Positions 7,835 through 17,722 of a DNA stretch of 36,676 nucleotides are shown piece by piece (positions within the stretch are counted from its first letter, which is position 1; every line of letters starts with the position of its first letter). Source of the DNA: Lysobacterales bacterium (lineage in GTDB: Bacteria > Pseudomonadota > Gammaproteobacteria > Xanthomonadales > Marinicellaceae); assembly GCA_027067055.1 (NCBI GenBank), contig JAMOMK010000077.1, positions 1-36,676 on the forward strand, in the 5' to 3' direction. The position numbers and the translations under genes were made by a program. The notes under the pieces were generated by a model that saw only the letters and a program-made list of their open reading frames with translations, was not told where the DNA came from and did not search any database.

Positions 7835-9312
7835 TATAGCTCTCCCTTTGTTGCGATACTAACTGCATTAAATACTGCTTTGCCTTTATTTAAGGTTTCT
7901 TCCCATTCTTTGGTTGGATTACTATCAGCGACCAATCCTGCCCCTGCTTGAATATGTAGCATCTCATCTTTTATCACGGCTGTGCGAATAGCAATAGCCC
8001 AATCCATGTCATCGTGCCATCCCCAATAGCCAACAGCGCCAGCATAAACATTACGTTTGACTGGTTCTAGTTCAGCAATGACTTCCATGGCTCGTACTTT
8101 GGCTGCTCCTGATAATGTGCCAGCGGGAAATACTGCCTTTATTATGTCTATATTATCTTTATCTTCTAGCAATTTACCTTGAACTTCTGAGACTATGTGC
8201 ATAACGTGCGAATATTTTTCTATGATCATTTTATCAACTAATTCAACCGTTCCTGTTTGAGCTACGCGTCCAATGTCATTTCTACCTAAGTCAATCAGCA
8301 TTAAATGTTCGGCTAATTCTTTTGGGTCATTAAGTAGTTCTTTGGCTAATGCTTCGTCTTCTTGTTCGGTTTTACCACGAACACGTGTACCTGCTATTGG
8401 GCGCAAGGTAACGGTATCACCTTCTTTACGAACCAAAACTTCTGGTGATGAACCGACCACTTGGTAATCTTCAAAGTCCATAAAGTACATATATGGGCTT
8501 GGGTTAGATGCTCGAAGTGCGCGGTAAACATCTAAAGGACGTGCATTAAATGGTGTACTCATGCGTTGAGATAGAACCACTTGCATGATGTCTCCAGCTT
8601 TAATTAAATCTTTGCACTTATCTACAGCCTGTTCGAACTCAACTTGAGTGAATGACATTTTGACATCGGATTTCTTAATGGTTTTTTGGTTTATGGTTTC
8701 GGCGTAACCTGTTGATCCGCTTCGTAATCTATGCGTGAGTTCATCCAATCTCTTAAGCCCCTTTGCATAAGCCATATCATCTTCAGGGTTGGCATGTATG
8801 ATTATCCAAACCTTACCTGCCAAGTTATCAAATACGGCAATCTCTTCGGCAACCATTAAATTAACATCAGGAATATTCAACTCATCTTTGGGTGCTTTGC
8901 CTTTAAGTTTATCTTCGATATGCTCGATTATTTCATAACCAAGATAGCCAACCAAACCACCATTAAATGCAGGAAGTTCGTCAATCTTGGGCACTTTATA
9001 TTCGTCCTTAATAACACGTAATTCATCCAAAACATTATCACAAGAATAACTTTCTTCAATTTCACCCAGCACGTATTTGGTTATTTGGTTATCGCGTGCG
9101 ACATAGTTAATATCGGCTGACAAACCAATTATCGAATAACGTCCCCAACGTGAACCACCAACAACCGATTCCAACAAAAATGTATTTTTACCATTGGCTA
9201 ACTTTAGCCAAGCACTTAATGGCGTATCTAAATCCGCTGAGACACAGCGATACATAGGAATGCGATTAAAGCCTTGATCGGTAAATTTATTGTATTGTTG
9301 TTCGGTTAACAT
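7834..9312 (-). CDS. trpE: anthranilate synthase component I
   Basis: A 492-residue chorismate-utilising enzyme that makes anthranilate from chorismate with ammonia from TrpG, the first step of tryptophan synthesis. The N-terminal domain carries LLES (residues 46-49), the motif that takes part in tryptophan feedback binding. The C-terminal catalytic domain has [28 protein letters not shown], the [10 protein letters not shown] signature, [12 protein letters not shown] and [19 protein letters not shown] saw no leader peptide or attenuator upstream (9313-9456). It overlaps trpG by one base. Confidence 0.95.
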   Translation of the reverse strand: MLTEQQYNKFTDQGFNRIPMYRCVSADLDTPLSAWLKLANGKNTFLLESVVGGSRWGRYSIIGLSADINYVARDNQITKYVLGEIEESYSCDNVLDELRVIKDEYKVPKIDELPAFNGGLVGYLGYEIIEHIEDKLKGKAPKDELNIPDVNLMVAEEIAVFDNLAGKVWIIIHANPEDDMAYAKGLKRLDELTHRLRSGSTGYAETINQKTIKKSDVKMSFTQVEFEQAVDKCKDLIKAGDIMQVVLSQRMSTPFNARPLDVYRALRASNPSPYMYFMDFEDYQVVGSSPEVLVRKEGDTVTLRPIAGTRVRGKTEQEDEALAKELLNDPKELAEHLMLIDLGRNDIGRVAQTGTVELVDKMIIEKYSHVMHIVSEVQGKLLEDKDNIDIIKAVFPAGTLSGAAKVRAMEVIAELEPVKRNVYAGAVGYWGWHDDMDWAIAIRTAVIKDEMLHIQAGAGLVADSNPTKEWEETLNKGKAVFNAVSIATKGEL

Positions 9313-9394
9313 GTTCTTGGTTTCTTTTATAAAAAATTAATTTGAGCTTCATTGTATGAAATGCAAGATTTAAAGGCTAAGAAAATTTATAAAT

Positions 9395-9424
9395 TTAGAC
9401 ATAAAAACATTCATACACTATAAT
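9395..9424 (+). promoter_or_regulatory. candidate promoter for the acyltransferase gene
   Basis: TTAGAC (9395-9400) and a consensus TATAAT (9419-9424) separated by 18 bp, with the -10 ending 32 bases before the start codon at 9457. The -35 is a moderate match, so this is tentative. Confidence 0.45.
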
Positions 9425-9456
9425 TTCATGGCTTTATAGAATACTAATCGTAATAT

Positions 9457-10494
9457 ATGACTTACTACCCAACTTTACACACGCTCCGAGGTTTTGCCGC
9501 TTTGTGGGTTTTGCTGTTACATTCTTGGATTTTCAGTGGTCAACAGTCATTAATTTTTGCTGGATTTTTAAGTTTTGGATGGGTTGGCGTGCATTTATTT
9601 TATTTATTATCTGCTTTTTTATTGGGTAGTATTTACTTTCAAAACTATCAAAAAAGCACATGGAAGCTGTCTTATTTTTATAAAAGACGCTTTCTTAGGA
9701 TATTTCCAGCCTATTACTTTCAGTTAGCCATCTTATTGCTTCTAAGTGTTATTGGAGTCTATTATAAATTTCCACCTATACAGAACCTTATCGCACACTT
9801 GTTCTTATTTTTAAATTTACCTCCAACTTTTGATGCACCAATGAATGGCGTATGGTGGACCTTACCCATTGAGTTTGGCTTTTATTTAATCTTGCCATTA
9901 CTGGCAAAACTATTGATTAAGTTTGGTGTTTATTGGTTTTTGATTCTAGTATTTGTAATAACTTACCTATATAGATATACAATTTTTACAAATATGCATG
10001 ATAAACCAATTATTGAGATTTCAAATGTCATTGGGCAATTGCCTGGTGTATTGATGGTATTTTCTATTGGCTTAGTTTCTGCTTTTTTACTCTCTAAAAA
10101 TAACAATATTTTTAACAGGCTACAAAATTCATCAGTTACTATAACTGCTCTGATTTTATTGTTTATATGGGCAAATGTTTTATTAAATACAGAGAATTAT
10201 TGGTCTGGTAGCCACTTGCTTTATTTTTGGGACAGTGTAAATGCATTCTTGATAATGGTATTAATCTTGAGCATTTACCAATCTCAATCAAAAATAATTG
10301 CCAATAATGTTCTGGTTTGGCTAGGTAAAGTGAGCTATGGAATTTACTTATGGCACCTACCAGTCATCTTGATTAGTAAAACATACATTCATTCTTTTTA
10401 CCTTATGTTTGCTGTGACTCTTCCTATAACACTGGTATTAGCTTCAATATCCTATTATTTTGTGGAAAAGAAATTTTCACAATTAAAATCTTAG
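9457..10494 (+). CDS. membrane acyltransferase, acyltransferase-3 (OafA/YrhL-like) family
   Basis: A 345-residue integral membrane protein with about ten hydrophobic segments. The N-terminus HTLRGFAALWVLLLHS contains the family R11 and the putative catalytic H22; a basic FYKRRFLRIFPAYYF loop (about residues 75-90) and the C-terminal GKVSYGIYLWHLPVI and YYFVEKKFS are also characteristic. Such proteins O-acylate (commonly O-acetylate) sugars of lipopolysaccharide, exopolysaccharide or peptidoglycan. The acceptor cannot be read from sequence. The gene stands alone between trpE (divergent) and metG, with no other glycan genes adjacent. Confidence 0.85.
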   Translation: MTYYPTLHTLRGFAALWVLLLHSWIFSGQQSLIFAGFLSFGWVGVHLFYLLSAFLLGSIYFQNYQKSTWKLSYFYKRRFLRIFPAYYFQLAILLLLSVIGVYYKFPPIQNLIAHLFLFLNLPPTFDAPMNGVWWTLPIEFGFYLILPLLAKLLIKFGVYWFLILVFVITYLYRYTIFTNMHDKPIIEISNVIGQLPGVLMVFSIGLVSAFLLSKNNNIFNRLQNSSVTITALILLFIWANVLLNTENYWSGSHLLYFWDSVNAFLIMVLILSIYQSQSKIIANNVLVWLGKVSYGIYLWHLPVILISKTYIHSFYLMFAVTLPITLVLASISYYFVEKKFSQLKS

Positions 10495-10559
10495 AGACCA
10501 TTGCATAACTTTTATATAATGAGATAATGCTTTTTTTACCATTATAAAAAAGTACATAC

Positions 10560-12590
10560 ATGACGAATCAGAAAAAACTGTTTATAACCTCCGCCCTTCC
10601 CTATGCTAATGGCAACCTTCATTTAGGTCATATGCTTGAGCATACGCAATCTGACATATTTGCTAGAGTGCATCGAATGTTGGGGCGACAGGTTCGTTAT
10701 TTATGTGCAGAAGATGCTCACGGTGCGCCTATTATGTTGCGTGCAGAAAAAGAAGGCGTTTCCCCTGAAGAGTTTGTTGAAGGTACTCGCAAAGAACATT
10801 GGGAGGTCTTACAGGGCTTCAATATTTCTTATGATCATTTTCACACGACGCATTCACCTGAAAACCAAGCAATGGTTAATCGTATTTATAAAGGCTTAAA
10901 AGACAACGGTCATATCGATACTAAAGTTGTTGAACAGTTATTCGATCCTGAAAAGAAAATGTTTTTAGCCGATCGATTTATCAAGGGCGAATGCCCTAAA
11001 TGTGGCGCCCAAGACCAATACGGTGATAACTGCGAAGTCTGTGCTGCCACTTATAATGCCACCGAAGTGATTAATCCACGTTCAACAATTTCAGGTGCTA
11101 CACCCATTATTAAGGAATCCTTACATTATTTTGTTAACCTTAAAAACTTTGAGGAAATGCTCAAAAAGTGGATGAACAATGGGGCTTTGCAAGATCAAGT
11201 GATAAACAAACTCAAAGAGTGGTTTGATATGGGCTTACAATCGTGGGATATATCGCGTGATTCACCTTATTTTGGCTTTAAAATTCCGGGTACTGAAGAT
11301 AAATACTTTTATGTATGGTTGGATGCACCTGTGGGTTATTTGGGTTGCTTAAAGTATGTCTGTGAACAAAATGGTGAAGATTTAGAAGACTGGATTGCTC
11401 CTGATGCCAATACCGAAATGGTGCATTTTGTCGGCAAAGATATATTGTATTTCCACAGCTTATTTTGGCCTGCGATGTTGTATGGTTCTGGCATTAAAGT
11501 TCCTGATGCGGTTTATGTTCATGGTTTTGTTACCGTCAATGGTGCAAAAATGTCTAAATCACGAGGCACTTTTATTAATGCTTCAACTTATTTAAAACAC
11601 CTACAACCAGACTATTTACGCTATTACTTTGCATCTAAATTAAATGATAAAATTGTCGACAGTGATTTGAACATGGAAGACTTTGTCACTAAAGTTAATT
11701 CAGATTTAGTTGGTAAGATAGTCAATATTGCCTCACGTTGTGCTGGCTTTATCAAAAAGAAATTTGATAACACATTATCAAGTGAACTGCATAATCCAGA
11801 GCTGTACCAAAAATTTATCAAGGCATCGGATGAAGTAGCCGAACTTTTCATCAAGCGTCAGTATTCAAAAGCGATTAGAATCATTATGACCTTAGCTGAT
11901 GAGGCGAATGTCTATATTTCTGATATGGCACCTTGGCAAGCGATTAAAGAAGATGACCGTCAAGAAGAAGTGCATCAAGTATGCTCAACTGGCATTAATT
12001 TATTTCGCGTACTTATTTCGTGGTTGTCACCTGTTGTACCAGATACGGCAGACAAAGCAGCAAGCTTTTTGAATATTAACTTTAATGATTGGCATGCGGT
12101 CAAACAACCCTTACTAAATCATGAAATCAATAAATTCAAGCCACTCATTACACGCATGGAATCTGAAAGCATTGATAAAATGATGGAAGATTCTAAAGAA
12201 GACTTAAAATCATTAGAACCAGAAGTCCAAATCACCGGTCCATTAGCCAATGATCCAATCAGTGATGAAATTGCCTTTGATGACTTTGCCAAAATTGATT
12301 TACGTATTGCTAAGATAATTGATGCACAGCATGTAAAAGGGGCTGATAAACTATTGCAACTAACTCTCGATTTAGGCGGTTTGACTAAAAACGTCTTTGC
12401 AGGCATTAAGTCTGCTTATGCACCTGAGGATTTAATTGGTAAACATACTGTAATGGTAGCAAATTTGGCCCCACGCAAAATGCGTTTTGGATTGTCTGAG
12501 GGGATGGTACTTGCTGCTGGGCCTGGTGGCGAAGATTTATATATTTTAGAGCCACACGAAGGTGCACAGCCTGGCATGCGTGTTAAATAA
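10560..12590 (+). CDS. metG: methionyl-tRNA synthetase
   Basis: A 676-residue class I aminoacyl-tRNA synthetase that charges tRNA-Met and initiator tRNA. The HIGH-type motif is H21-L-G-H24, the zinc knuckle cysteines are C145, C148, C158 and C161, and KMSKS is at residues 330-334. A C-terminal tRNA-binding OB-fold domain (about residues 570-676, with [15 protein letters not shown]) is fused, as in E. coli MetG, and supports dimerisation. It is the first gene of a likely metG-dsrE-like-slyX unit, with 20 bases to the next start codon. Confidence 0.97.
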   Translation: MTNQKKLFITSALPYANGNLHLGHMLEHTQSDIFARVHRMLGRQVRYLCAEDAHGAPIMLRAEKEGVSPEEFVEGTRKEHWEVLQGFNISYDHFHTTHSPENQAMVNRIYKGLKDNGHIDTKVVEQLFDPEKKMFLADRFIKGECPKCGAQDQYGDNCEVCAATYNATEVINPRSTISGATPIIKESLHYFVNLKNFEEMLKKWMNNGALQDQVINKLKEWFDMGLQSWDISRDSPYFGFKIPGTEDKYFYVWLDAPVGYLGCLKYVCEQNGEDLEDWIAPDANTEMVHFVGKDILYFHSLFWPAMLYGSGIKVPDAVYVHGFVTVNGAKMSKSRGTFINASTYLKHLQPDYLRYYFASKLNDKIVDSDLNMEDFVTKVNSDLVGKIVNIASRCAGFIKKKFDNTLSSELHNPELYQKFIKASDEVAELFIKRQYSKAIRIIMTLADEANVYISDMAPWQAIKEDDRQEEVHQVCSTGINLFRVLISWLSPVVPDTADKAASFLNINFNDWHAVKQPLLNHEINKFKPLITRMESESIDKMMEDSKEDLKSLEPEVQITGPLANDPISDEIAFDDFAKIDLRIAKIIDAQHVKGADKLLQLTLDLGGLTKNVFAGIKSAYAPEDLIGKHTVMVANLAPRKMRFGLSEGMVLAAGPGGEDLYILEPHEGAQPGMRVK

Positions 12591-12610
12591 CAAACAACAG
12601 GATTAAATTT

Positions 12611-13126
12611 ATGAAAAATATAATTATTCTATTACTTATTGTAATGAGCTTAAACGTCTCAGCTAAACGTTTAATTGAAGGTTATGGCGACTTTAAACCA
12701 GTTGCCAATACTTCTTTTAAAACACCTAAAAAAGTGAAGGCTGTATTTGATGTCTATACTTCCAATGAAGACAATGAAGAACTCAACCGAGGCATTAACA
12801 CCGTTGCACGATTTTTAAATATGCACATTGATGCAGGTGTAAAGAAAAAAAACATCAAAGCAGCGTTAGTGATACATGGTAAAGCAGGTAAAGATATTTT
12901 AACTAGTGTTGCTTACGACAAACGTTATATCGTAAACAATCCAAATGCCGAACTTTTGAAAAAACTTCATGATGCAGGTGTACAAATCATAGTTTGTGGT
13001 CAAACGGTTGAATTTCGCGGCTATAAAAGAGATGAAATATTAGACTTTGCTGATGTTTCTTTATCAGCAATTACTGCTTTAATCAGTCTACAATCACAAG
13101 GGTATCAGTTAATCACTTTTAATTAA
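12611..13126 (+). CDS. exported DsrE-like protein
   Basis: A 171-residue protein with a signal peptide (hydrophobic residues 4-15, likely cleavage after LNVSA). The mature part resembles the DsrE/TusD fold: KVKAVFDVYTSN, a helix with LNRGINTVARFLNMH, the strand KAALVIHGKAGKD, and HDAGVQIIVCGQTVEFRGY. The single cysteine in VCGQ lies where many family members keep their sulfur-carrying residue. Cytoplasmic relatives act in sulfur relay; exported ones are largely uncharacterised. It sits between metG and slyX, one base before the slyX start, so it is probably co-transcribed. Periplasmic location is inferred. Confidence 0.75.
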   Translation: MKNIIILLLIVMSLNVSAKRLIEGYGDFKPVANTSFKTPKKVKAVFDVYTSNEDNEELNRGINTVARFLNMHIDAGVKKKNIKAALVIHGKAGKDILTSVAYDKRYIVNNPNAELLKKLHDAGVQIIVCGQTVEFRGYKRDEILDFADVSLSAITALISLQSQGYQLITFN

Positions 13127-13127
13127 C

Positions 13128-13340
13128 ATGAATGAACTAGAAGATAAAATAATAGAAATCGAAACCAAACTCGCTTTTGCTGAAGAGTCTATTGAGCAAC
13201 TCAATGATGTCATAGTTTCACAACAAAAAATGCTAGATAAACTTACAAGACAGATTCAGTTACTGGATAAGAAAATCGAAGATGAGTCACAGAATTGGCA
13301 ACAAACTAATCCTGTTGATGAGACTCCACCGCATTACTAA
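13128..13340 (+). CDS. slyX: SlyX family coiled-coil protein
   Basis: A 70-residue protein that is almost entirely one heptad-repeat coiled coil (ELEDKIIEIETKLAFAEESI onward) and ends in the family signature DETPPHY. The function of SlyX is not established. Its start follows the stop of the DsrE-like gene by one base. The last 35 bases overlap the end of tadA on the opposite strand, so no terminator separates the two convergent units. Confidence 0.88.
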   Translation: MNELEDKIIEIETKLAFAEESIEQLNDVIVSQQKMLDKLTRQIQLLDKKIEDESQNWQQTNPVDETPPHY

Positions 13341-13809
13341 TTTTTCCCGCTTTTTTGTCAGTTCTTCTTCGCTTGAAAAATTGTTGTATGAGTTTTGAAC
13401 AATCTTGCTCTAAAATTCCACCAATAATTTTGACATGGTGATTATGGTAGGGTTTATCAAAACAATTTTCACAAGTTCCTGCCATGCCAGTTTTTTTATC
13501 ATATGCCCCAAATACCACTTGCTCAACTCGTGCATGAACAATCGCACCCACACACATCATACAGGGTTCTAAAGTCACGTATAAAGTTGTATTGACTAAA
13601 CGGTAATTTTTAATACTTTTCCCAGTGTTTTTGATGGCTTGAATCTCTGCATGTGCCGTTGCATCGCTGTGATTAACGACTTGGTTATAGCCACTACCGA
13701 TGATTTTATTATCTTTTACAATAACTGCGCCAACTGGTACTTCATCAACCAACTCAGCTTGTTGGGCACACTCTATCGCTTTAGTCATCCAATATTCATG
13801 ACTGTGCAC
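13306..13809 (-). CDS. tadA: tRNA-specific adenosine deaminase TadA
   Basis: A 167-residue zinc deaminase that converts A34 to inosine in tRNA-Arg(ACG), needed for decoding. The zinc and catalytic residues are H53 and E55 (TAHAEIQAI) and C83 and C86 (EPCMMCVGAI); VPVGAVIV near residue 25 is the usual first strand. An extra cysteine pair (GTCENCFDKPYHNH) follows. The gene overlaps the end of the upstream ABC-transporter accessory gene by 14 bases and the end of slyX by 35 bases on the other strand. Confidence 0.95.
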   Translation of the reverse strand: MHSHEYWMTKAIECAQQAELVDEVPVGAVIVKDNKIIGSGYNQVVNHSDATAHAEIQAIKNTGKSIKNYRLVNTTLYVTLEPCMMCVGAIVHARVEQVVFGAYDKKTGMAGTCENCFDKPYHNHHVKIIGGILEQDCSKLIQQFFKRRRTDKKAGKISNAVESHQQD

Positions 13810-15007
13810 AATTTTTTCTCCACCATTTGAATGCCATAAACAAAAAGAATAACGGTATCAGCAGCAACAACACAACGCTCATCACAATCAATTGCGTTTG
13901 GGTTAAAAACAATTGAGTGTTTTGATTGATTTGTACCGGAATATTGATGCGGTTATCGTGATACAACAACCAATCAACCATGCGTTCAATCATACTTTTA
14001 TTGGCTGCCGCCTTAAGATATTGGTTACTGACAAAATCACTGTCGCCAACGATAATTAATCGACTTTTGGACAGCTGCTGAGCCACCGCGATGGTTTTAT
14101 TATTATCGTTAGCAATAAAAACATCAGCACCATCTAAAACAATTTCTTTTGCCTCGGCAATAAAGATAGGTTGATTAAAATTTTGCGTAATAGCATGTTG
14201 TGGGAATTTCGAGAGGTAAGCACTGCTCTTTTCACCTTCAATCATGACCTTATCTCCAGACAAAGACCCCAATGCTAATTCTAAACTCACTTGATTGGCG
14301 TCCACGTCATCTAGCCATAAAAGACTCATGCCATTTTCCATCAACTGTGTGATGTAACCCACCATTTCACTAGACAGAATTTCAACTGGCTTAGCTAGAA
14401 TCAGCAGTTTGACATTCTCTGGTAAGACAATGCTGTTATTTAACGACATTCGGGCAATATTAAATCCATTTTTTTTCAATTGAATCAACAACTGAGACAA
14501 ACCCGTATCTGACTCATCCCCAATGGTTTTCATGCCAAAGTTTTCAGCAAAGACAACCCATTCATCCGTTTGGTTGATTAAACGTAAAAGGCTATTACTT
14601 ATAGCCGATTCAGATAACTCTGTGACATTGATTTTTTTGAGTTGACTTTGGTCTTGAAAAGACACCACCATTTCACCTTGCATAGTTATTCCATATTTTT
14701 TCACATCACTTGGGTTTGTGGTTGGATCAACAAACTCTATCTTTAAGGATGGGTTAATCGCTTTGAATGGGTAAAAGAATTTTTTTATTTTGTTGGTAAT
14801 AATTGAATCTTGGCGACTAAATACGGTAAAAACCACTTGTTTGTCGTCTTTTAATTGTTTAAGAAGGTGTACCGTTTTTTCAGACAACCCTTTTGAATCA
14901 CCTAACTCAAATTGTAGGTTTTGTTTTTCAACAAACACAAAGAATAGCGATAAGATACTGGTTGCAACAAAAACGCCCAAATATAATTTTATGGTATTAA
15001 AAGTCAT
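13796..15007 (-). CDS. GldG-like ABC transporter auxiliary protein
   Basis: A 403-residue protein with one membrane helix near each end (about residues 8-25 and 370-395) and a periplasmic domain between. The order GLSEKTVHLLKQL, KVVFTVFSR-like strand, FVDPTTNPSDVKKYG and a late IIVGDSDFVSNQYL matches the GldG / ABC_transp_aux family found beside type-2-like ABC exporters. In Bacteroidetes, relatives take part in gliding; in proteobacteria the role is unknown. It is the third gene of an ATPase-permease-GldG-like operon with 4-base overlaps, so all three should form one complex. Confidence 0.8.
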   Translation of the reverse strand: MTFNTIKLYLGVFVATSILSLFFVFVEKQNLQFELGDSKGLSEKTVHLLKQLKDDKQVVFTVFSRQDSIITNKIKKFFYPFKAINPSLKIEFVDPTTNPSDVKKYGITMQGEMVVSFQDQSQLKKINVTELSESAISNSLLRLINQTDEWVVFAENFGMKTIGDESDTGLSQLLIQLKKNGFNIARMSLNNSIVLPENVKLLILAKPVEILSSEMVGYITQLMENGMSLLWLDDVDANQVSLELALGSLSGDKVMIEGEKSSAYLSKFPQHAITQNFNQPIFIAEAKEIVLDGADVFIANDNNKTIAVAQQLSKSRLIIVGDSDFVSNQYLKAAANKSMIERMVDWLLYHDNRINIPVQINQNTQLFLTQTQLIVMSVVLLLLIPLFFLFMAFKWWRKNCAQS

Positions 15008-15750
15008 AAAACCAACCTCTTATGTACAATGCGCACTTTGACAACCCATAAAAACACAAAAACTCCAAATATAAAATAACATACCGAAGCTAAAGGGATT
15101 GCAGTTTGACTGAATTGAAAAAAGTGATAAAAAGGTGAAAAGGTTTGCAACCAATTTTTTCCCCATTCAGCACCTAATGATGATTGAGAAATAATCAACA
15201 ATGCCATCAAAACAATCAAAGACAATAAAATTGCAAAACCAGAGTTATTGACAAAACTTGAAATCATCATGGTTAATGCCAGCATCCACATCATCAACAA
15301 AAATAATCCAATAACCATCATCAGAATAGGCACCAACGGACTATGACTAATCAAAGTTAATCCGGCAATTGCCACAATCGAAGGCAGAATAAACAGCAGG
15401 CATACCAATAGTGATGCCAAATATTTTTGCCTGACGATAGTTAATTCAGAACTGTGCGATAGGTGCAATAAAGACCAGCCGTTATGATGCGACAACCGAG
15501 AAAAACTCAAACCTCCAATAATAGCCGTCACAAACAGTAAGATTTTGGCTTGTGATGAAATAAATGGCGCCAATATTCCTTGAGTAACCGTTGGTGCATC
15601 ACTCATGCCTGCAAATTTAACCTGTAGAGTGGTAAATAACTCAATAGACAACAAAAATGTCCACGCACTAATAAAAGCCGTTAAACACAGTATCAACCAA
15701 ATAGTTGGTGAACGTAAAAAGTACTTCAACTCAGAACGGTAAAGAGTCAT
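15004..15750 (-). CDS. ABC transporter permease (GldF-like, ABC-2 type)
   Basis: A 248-residue membrane protein with six predicted hydrophobic segments. A short cytoplasmic N-terminus (LYRSELKYFLRSPTIWLILC) leads into the first helix, as in ABC-2 permeases. GKNWLQTFSPFYHFFQFSQT between the last two helices is reminiscent of GldF-type proteins. Start and stop overlap the flanking genes by 4 bases each, which ties it to the ATPase and the GldG-like protein. The transported substrate is unknown. Confidence 0.8.
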   Translation of the reverse strand: MTLYRSELKYFLRSPTIWLILCLTAFISAWTFLLSIELFTTLQVKFAGMSDAPTVTQGILAPFISSQAKILLFVTAIIGGLSFSRLSHHNGWSLLHLSHSSELTIVRQKYLASLLVCLLFILPSIVAIAGLTLISHSPLVPILMMVIGLFLLMMWMLALTMMISSFVNNSGFAILLSLIVLMALLIISQSSLGAEWGKNWLQTFSPFYHFFQFSQTAIPLASVCYFIFGVFVFLWVVKVRIVHKRLVL

Positions 15751-16448
15751 AGAAGCTCCTTTGTACGTGTATGTTGCATGTATAACTCTTCTAAATCACT
15801 GTTCGCATCCAGTGCAATATCATCCAATAACCGACCTTGTTGCATGATTAACACGCGATCACTGACTGTTTGTGCTTCTGCCAAATAATGTGTCGAGATA
15901 ATAACAATTGTATTGGATTTGAGTTGTTGAATTATTGCGCGAAAATCAATAATTAAATGGGGATCCAAGCCGTTCAATGGTTCATCCATGATGAGCAACT
16001 TGGGCTGAGTTAATAAAGCTTGGGCTAAGTTCAATCTTTGTCTATATCCAAGGGAAAGCTGATGGCAGCGTTTGTTCAACACCGATTGCAAGTGGCACTG
16101 TTCAATTAACTCATCACTAAGTTGCATTTGTTTTTGCACTGCTACTAGTTGCAACTGCTCTGTTACGGTTAACTCTGGTAAAATTAATGGCGTCTCTGGC
16201 ATATAGCCGACCTTCTTTAAATAATCTAATCTGTTTTTATTGGGGTTAATATTATTTAACAGAATATCTCCTTGCTTGGGTACTAGATGAGCTGCCAACA
16301 TTTTAAGCAATGTCGATTTACCTGCACCATTTGGTCCCAATAGCGAAATTGACTGATTGTGAGTGACAGTAAAACTAAGGTCATCAACAATCTGTTGTTG
16401 ACCTAAAGAAAATCTTAAATTTTTAACGGTTAAAAGGCTATTGTCCAT
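15747..16448 (-). CDS. ABC transporter ATP-binding protein
   Basis: A 233-residue ABC ATPase. Walker A is GPNGAGKS (38-45), the Q-loop lies in VGYMPETPLI, the signature is degenerate (LSLGYRQR instead of LSGGQ), Walker B is LLIMDEPLNGLDP and the switch histidine is in ISTHYLAEA. It is the first gene of the three-gene transporter operon and overlaps the permease by 4 bases. The LSLGxRQR type of signature is usual for ABC-2 export ATPases. A divergent desaturase gene starts 82 bases away. Confidence 0.9.
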   Translation of the reverse strand: MDNSLLTVKNLRFSLGQQQIVDDLSFTVTHNQSISLLGPNGAGKSTLLKMLAAHLVPKQGDILLNNINPNKNRLDYLKKVGYMPETPLILPELTVTEQLQLVAVQKQMQLSDELIEQCHLQSVLNKRCHQLSLGYRQRLNLAQALLTQPKLLIMDEPLNGLDPHLIIDFRAIIQQLKSNTIVIISTHYLAEAQTVSDRVLIMQQGRLLDDIALDANSDLEELYMQHTRTKELL

Positions 16449-16530
16449 ACGCTTAAGTACGCGATTAGTTCTCGACTCGTGAGGTAAAAGATATTATAGT
16501 ATCGGTTTTAAATTAAATAACCATAAATTT

Positions 16531-17721
16531 ATGAATATTTTTACTTTTTTGCAACATGGCTTGCTTGATTTTTCGGTATGGCAAATTATCATTACCTTAT
16601 TAATCGTCACTCAAATTACTATTTTAGGTGTTACCCTTTATCTGCATCGAGACCAAACACATCGCGGCTTACAACTTCATCCCGTAATTCGTCACTTTTT
16701 TCGTTTGCATTTATGGCTAACAACCGGCATGTTAACTAAAGACTGGGTTGCCATTCACCGTAAACACCATGCTAAATGCGAAACCGAAGAAGATCCCCAT
16801 TCACCCCAGTATTTTGGCATTAAAACCGTATTATATTCTGGCGTTGAACTCTATACAAAAGAACGCGAAAATAAAGAAACCATTGAAAAATACGGTAAAG
16901 GCACTCCAAATGACTGGATCGAACGCAATGTATATACGCGTTTTCATTTTTTAGGAGTTTTCATTATGTTCTTAATTGACGTGGCTTTATTTGGCGCTAT
17001 TGGTATTACATTTTGGGCAATTCAGATAGTTTGGATACCCTTCTTTGCAGCTGGTGTTATTAATGGTTTAGCTCATTGGTACGGTTACCGCAACTATTCA
17101 ACCGAAGATTGTTCAACCAATATTTCGCGTTTTGGTGTTATTATTGGAGGCGAAGAATTGCATAATAATCACCATGCATTCCCCTCTTCTTGTAAATTTG
17201 CCCACAAGAAAGGCGAATACGATTGGGGCTGGACAGTAATTAAGGCTTTAAATGCTATTGGTTTAGCTAAAATCAAAAAAACTGTGCCTGAACTAGAGCA
17301 ATCTAGTAATGAAAATTTAGATTTAGATGCTGTAAAAGCCATGCTCACACACAAAGTCAACTTATTACAAGTTTATGTAAAAGACGTGGTTAAACCTGCT
17401 ATAGCACAAGAATACGATTTACGCAGTAAACAATTAAAACAATCCTCTGATAAGTTTCTTAATTCAATGTCAATTGATTGGCGTTTTTTAGATGATGAAG
17501 CTAAAGAGCTGTTTAAACAATATATTCATACCTCACCAACAATCGAAACCATCATTAAATACCGCGATGAATTAAAAAGCATTTGGGAATCTAATGGCAA
17601 AACTTCAGAACAAATGATTGAAGCCATTAGACAATGGTGTCAAAAAGCCGAAAAAAGTGGCGTGAAAGTATTACAAGATTATGCACGTAAATTACAAACT
17701 TACCGCCTAAAAGGAGTTTAA
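16531..17721 (+). CDS. acyl-lipid/acyl-CoA delta-9 type fatty acid desaturase
   Basis: A 396-residue membrane di-iron desaturase that introduces a double bond into saturated acyl chains. Three histidine boxes are present: HRDQTH (39-44), HRKHH (76-80) and HNNHH (211-215). Hydrophobic stretches lie at about 15-38, 142-160 and 164-182. The first 270 residues match the stearoyl-CoA desaturase type of bacterial enzyme; the last 120 residues form an additional, mostly helical and charged C-terminal region. It probably tunes membrane fluidity aerobically. The nuclease gene follows after one base and is likely co-transcribed, although no functional link is evident. Confidence 0.92.
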   Translation: MNIFTFLQHGLLDFSVWQIIITLLIVTQITILGVTLYLHRDQTHRGLQLHPVIRHFFRLHLWLTTGMLTKDWVAIHRKHHAKCETEEDPHSPQYFGIKTVLYSGVELYTKERENKETIEKYGKGTPNDWIERNVYTRFHFLGVFIMFLIDVALFGAIGITFWAIQIVWIPFFAAGVINGLAHWYGYRNYSTEDCSTNISRFGVIIGGEELHNNHHAFPSSCKFAHKKGEYDWGWTVIKALNAIGLAKIKKTVPELEQSSNENLDLDAVKAMLTHKVNLLQVYVKDVVKPAIAQEYDLRSKQLKQSSDKFLNSMSIDWRFLDDEAKELFKQYIHTSPTIETIIKYRDELKSIWESNGKTSEQMIEAIRQWCQKAEKSGVKVLQDYARKLQTYRLKGV

Positions 17722-17722
17722 T

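Noticed and set aside
9313-9456. Tryptophan attenuator before trpE
   Set aside because: No leader peptide with Trp codons and no alternative hairpins were seen on the minus strand.
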